From NCBI GenBank assembly GCA_012845835.1, contig JABAKD010000022.1:11798718-11862717 (forward strand): a stretch of DNA of 64,000 nucleotides, written 5' to 3'. The notes beneath the pieces were generated by a model that worked only from the letters and a program-made list of their open reading frames with translations, was not told the origin of the DNA and did not search any database. The DNA is from Undaria pinnatifida (lineage: Eukaryota > Sar > Phaeophyceae > Laminariales > Alariaceae). The position numbers were made by a program, and so were the translations under genes. Of this stretch, positions 63,595-64,000 are shown one piece after another. Each line of letters starts with the position of its first letter. The stretch's first letter is position 1.

Positions 63595-64000
63595 CCGACT
63601 CACGGGTCAGGAGGTTTTCCTAATCTCGCGGGTTGGGTTGGGTCGGGTCAGGAGATGTTGCAAATCTCACAGGTTGGGGATCGGGTAGGGTCAAGGTATT
63701 TTTTATTGCAGCTGGTTGGGTTGGGTCGACCCGACCCGACCCGACCCGACTCGACCCGACCCGACTCGACCCGACCCGACCCGACCCGACCCGACCCGAC
63801 CCGACCCGACCCGAGCCGACCCGACCCGATCCGACCCGACCGGAGCCGACCCGACCCGATCCGACCCGACCCGACCCGACCCGACCCGACCCGACCCGAC
63901 CCGACCCGACCCGACCCAACCAGACCCGACCCGACCCGACCCGACCCGACCCGACCCGACCCGACCCGACCCGACCCGACCCGACCCGACCCGACCCGAC
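63595..64000 (+). repeat. (GACCC)n pentanucleotide satellite running off the window
   Basis: From about 63727 the plus strand is almost pure CCCGA/GACCC repeat to the last base, with scattered variants (GAGCC, CTCGA, CAACC). 63595-63720 is a degenerate leader with GGGTTGGGTCGGGTC on the opposite strand sense. The Gly-Arg-Val-Gly-Ser ORF here is a repeat artefact. The true length of the array is unknown. Confidence 0.95.

Noticed and set aside
63620-63919. Gly-Arg-Val-Gly-Ser repeat ORF
   Set aside because: It is a translation of the pentanucleotide satellite; a 5-bp unit keeps frames open trivially.
1-64000. CRISPR arrays, bacterial operons, rRNA or tRNA genes
   Set aside because: No regularly spaced identical repeats with unique spacers. 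Tandem arrays here are contiguous satellites, and I found no convincing tRNA cloverleaf or rRNA segment by eye. A tRNAscan run would settle the tRNA question.

Overview
The window is nuclear DNA from an intron-rich, repeat-rich eukaryote. It is most likely a stramenopile alga, and a brown alga of the Ectocarpus type fits best. The reasons are long genes cut into many short exons with GT-AG introns, large introns full of satellites and small DNA transposons, and one gene whose N-terminus reads as a signal peptide followed by a Phe-started transit peptide, the targeting signature of secondary red plastids. Species assignment is inference; no search was run.

Layout. 1-8.6 kb is gene-poor: a broken non-LTR retrotransposon (0.8-3.3 kb), low-complexity tracts and an 845-bp hAT-type MITE with a perfect 8-bp target duplication (6.1-7.0 kb). 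8.6-30.8 kb is a direct tandem duplication of about 10-12 kb. Each copy carries an intact four-exon gene (here gene A, about 470 aa, family not recognised) and the last exon of UTP14. Copy 1 also contains two DNA-transposon insertions that copy 2 lacks. The outer breakpoints and the junction share the hexamer ATACCA.

29.6-48.7 kb is a minus-strand UTP14 gene (U3 snoRNP / small-subunit processome protein). I could assemble 13 exons with consistent phases, giving about 1,220 residues, apart from one frame slip in a G homopolymer. The right edge of the tandem duplication lies in the last UTP14 intron, so copy 2 still supplies the UTP14 3' exon and the exon in copy 1 is an orphan. 281 bp separate the UTP14 start codon from a divergent plus-strand gene (gene B, 49.0-54.8 kb), a predicted plastid-targeted protein whose C-terminal half resembles the ChuX/HutX/HemS heme-carrier fold. 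56.6-59.3 kb holds an inverted, diverged, frame-broken third copy of gene A. The rest to 64 kb is gene-poor and ends inside a (GACCC)n satellite.

Two themes stand out. Duplication is active at several scales: a 12-kb tandem copy, an inverted pseudogene copy, and short copies of exon edges with their splice sites inside introns of both gene B and UTP14. Secondly, non-autonomous DNA transposons can be dated or polarised, because the duplicated copy preserves near-empty sites.
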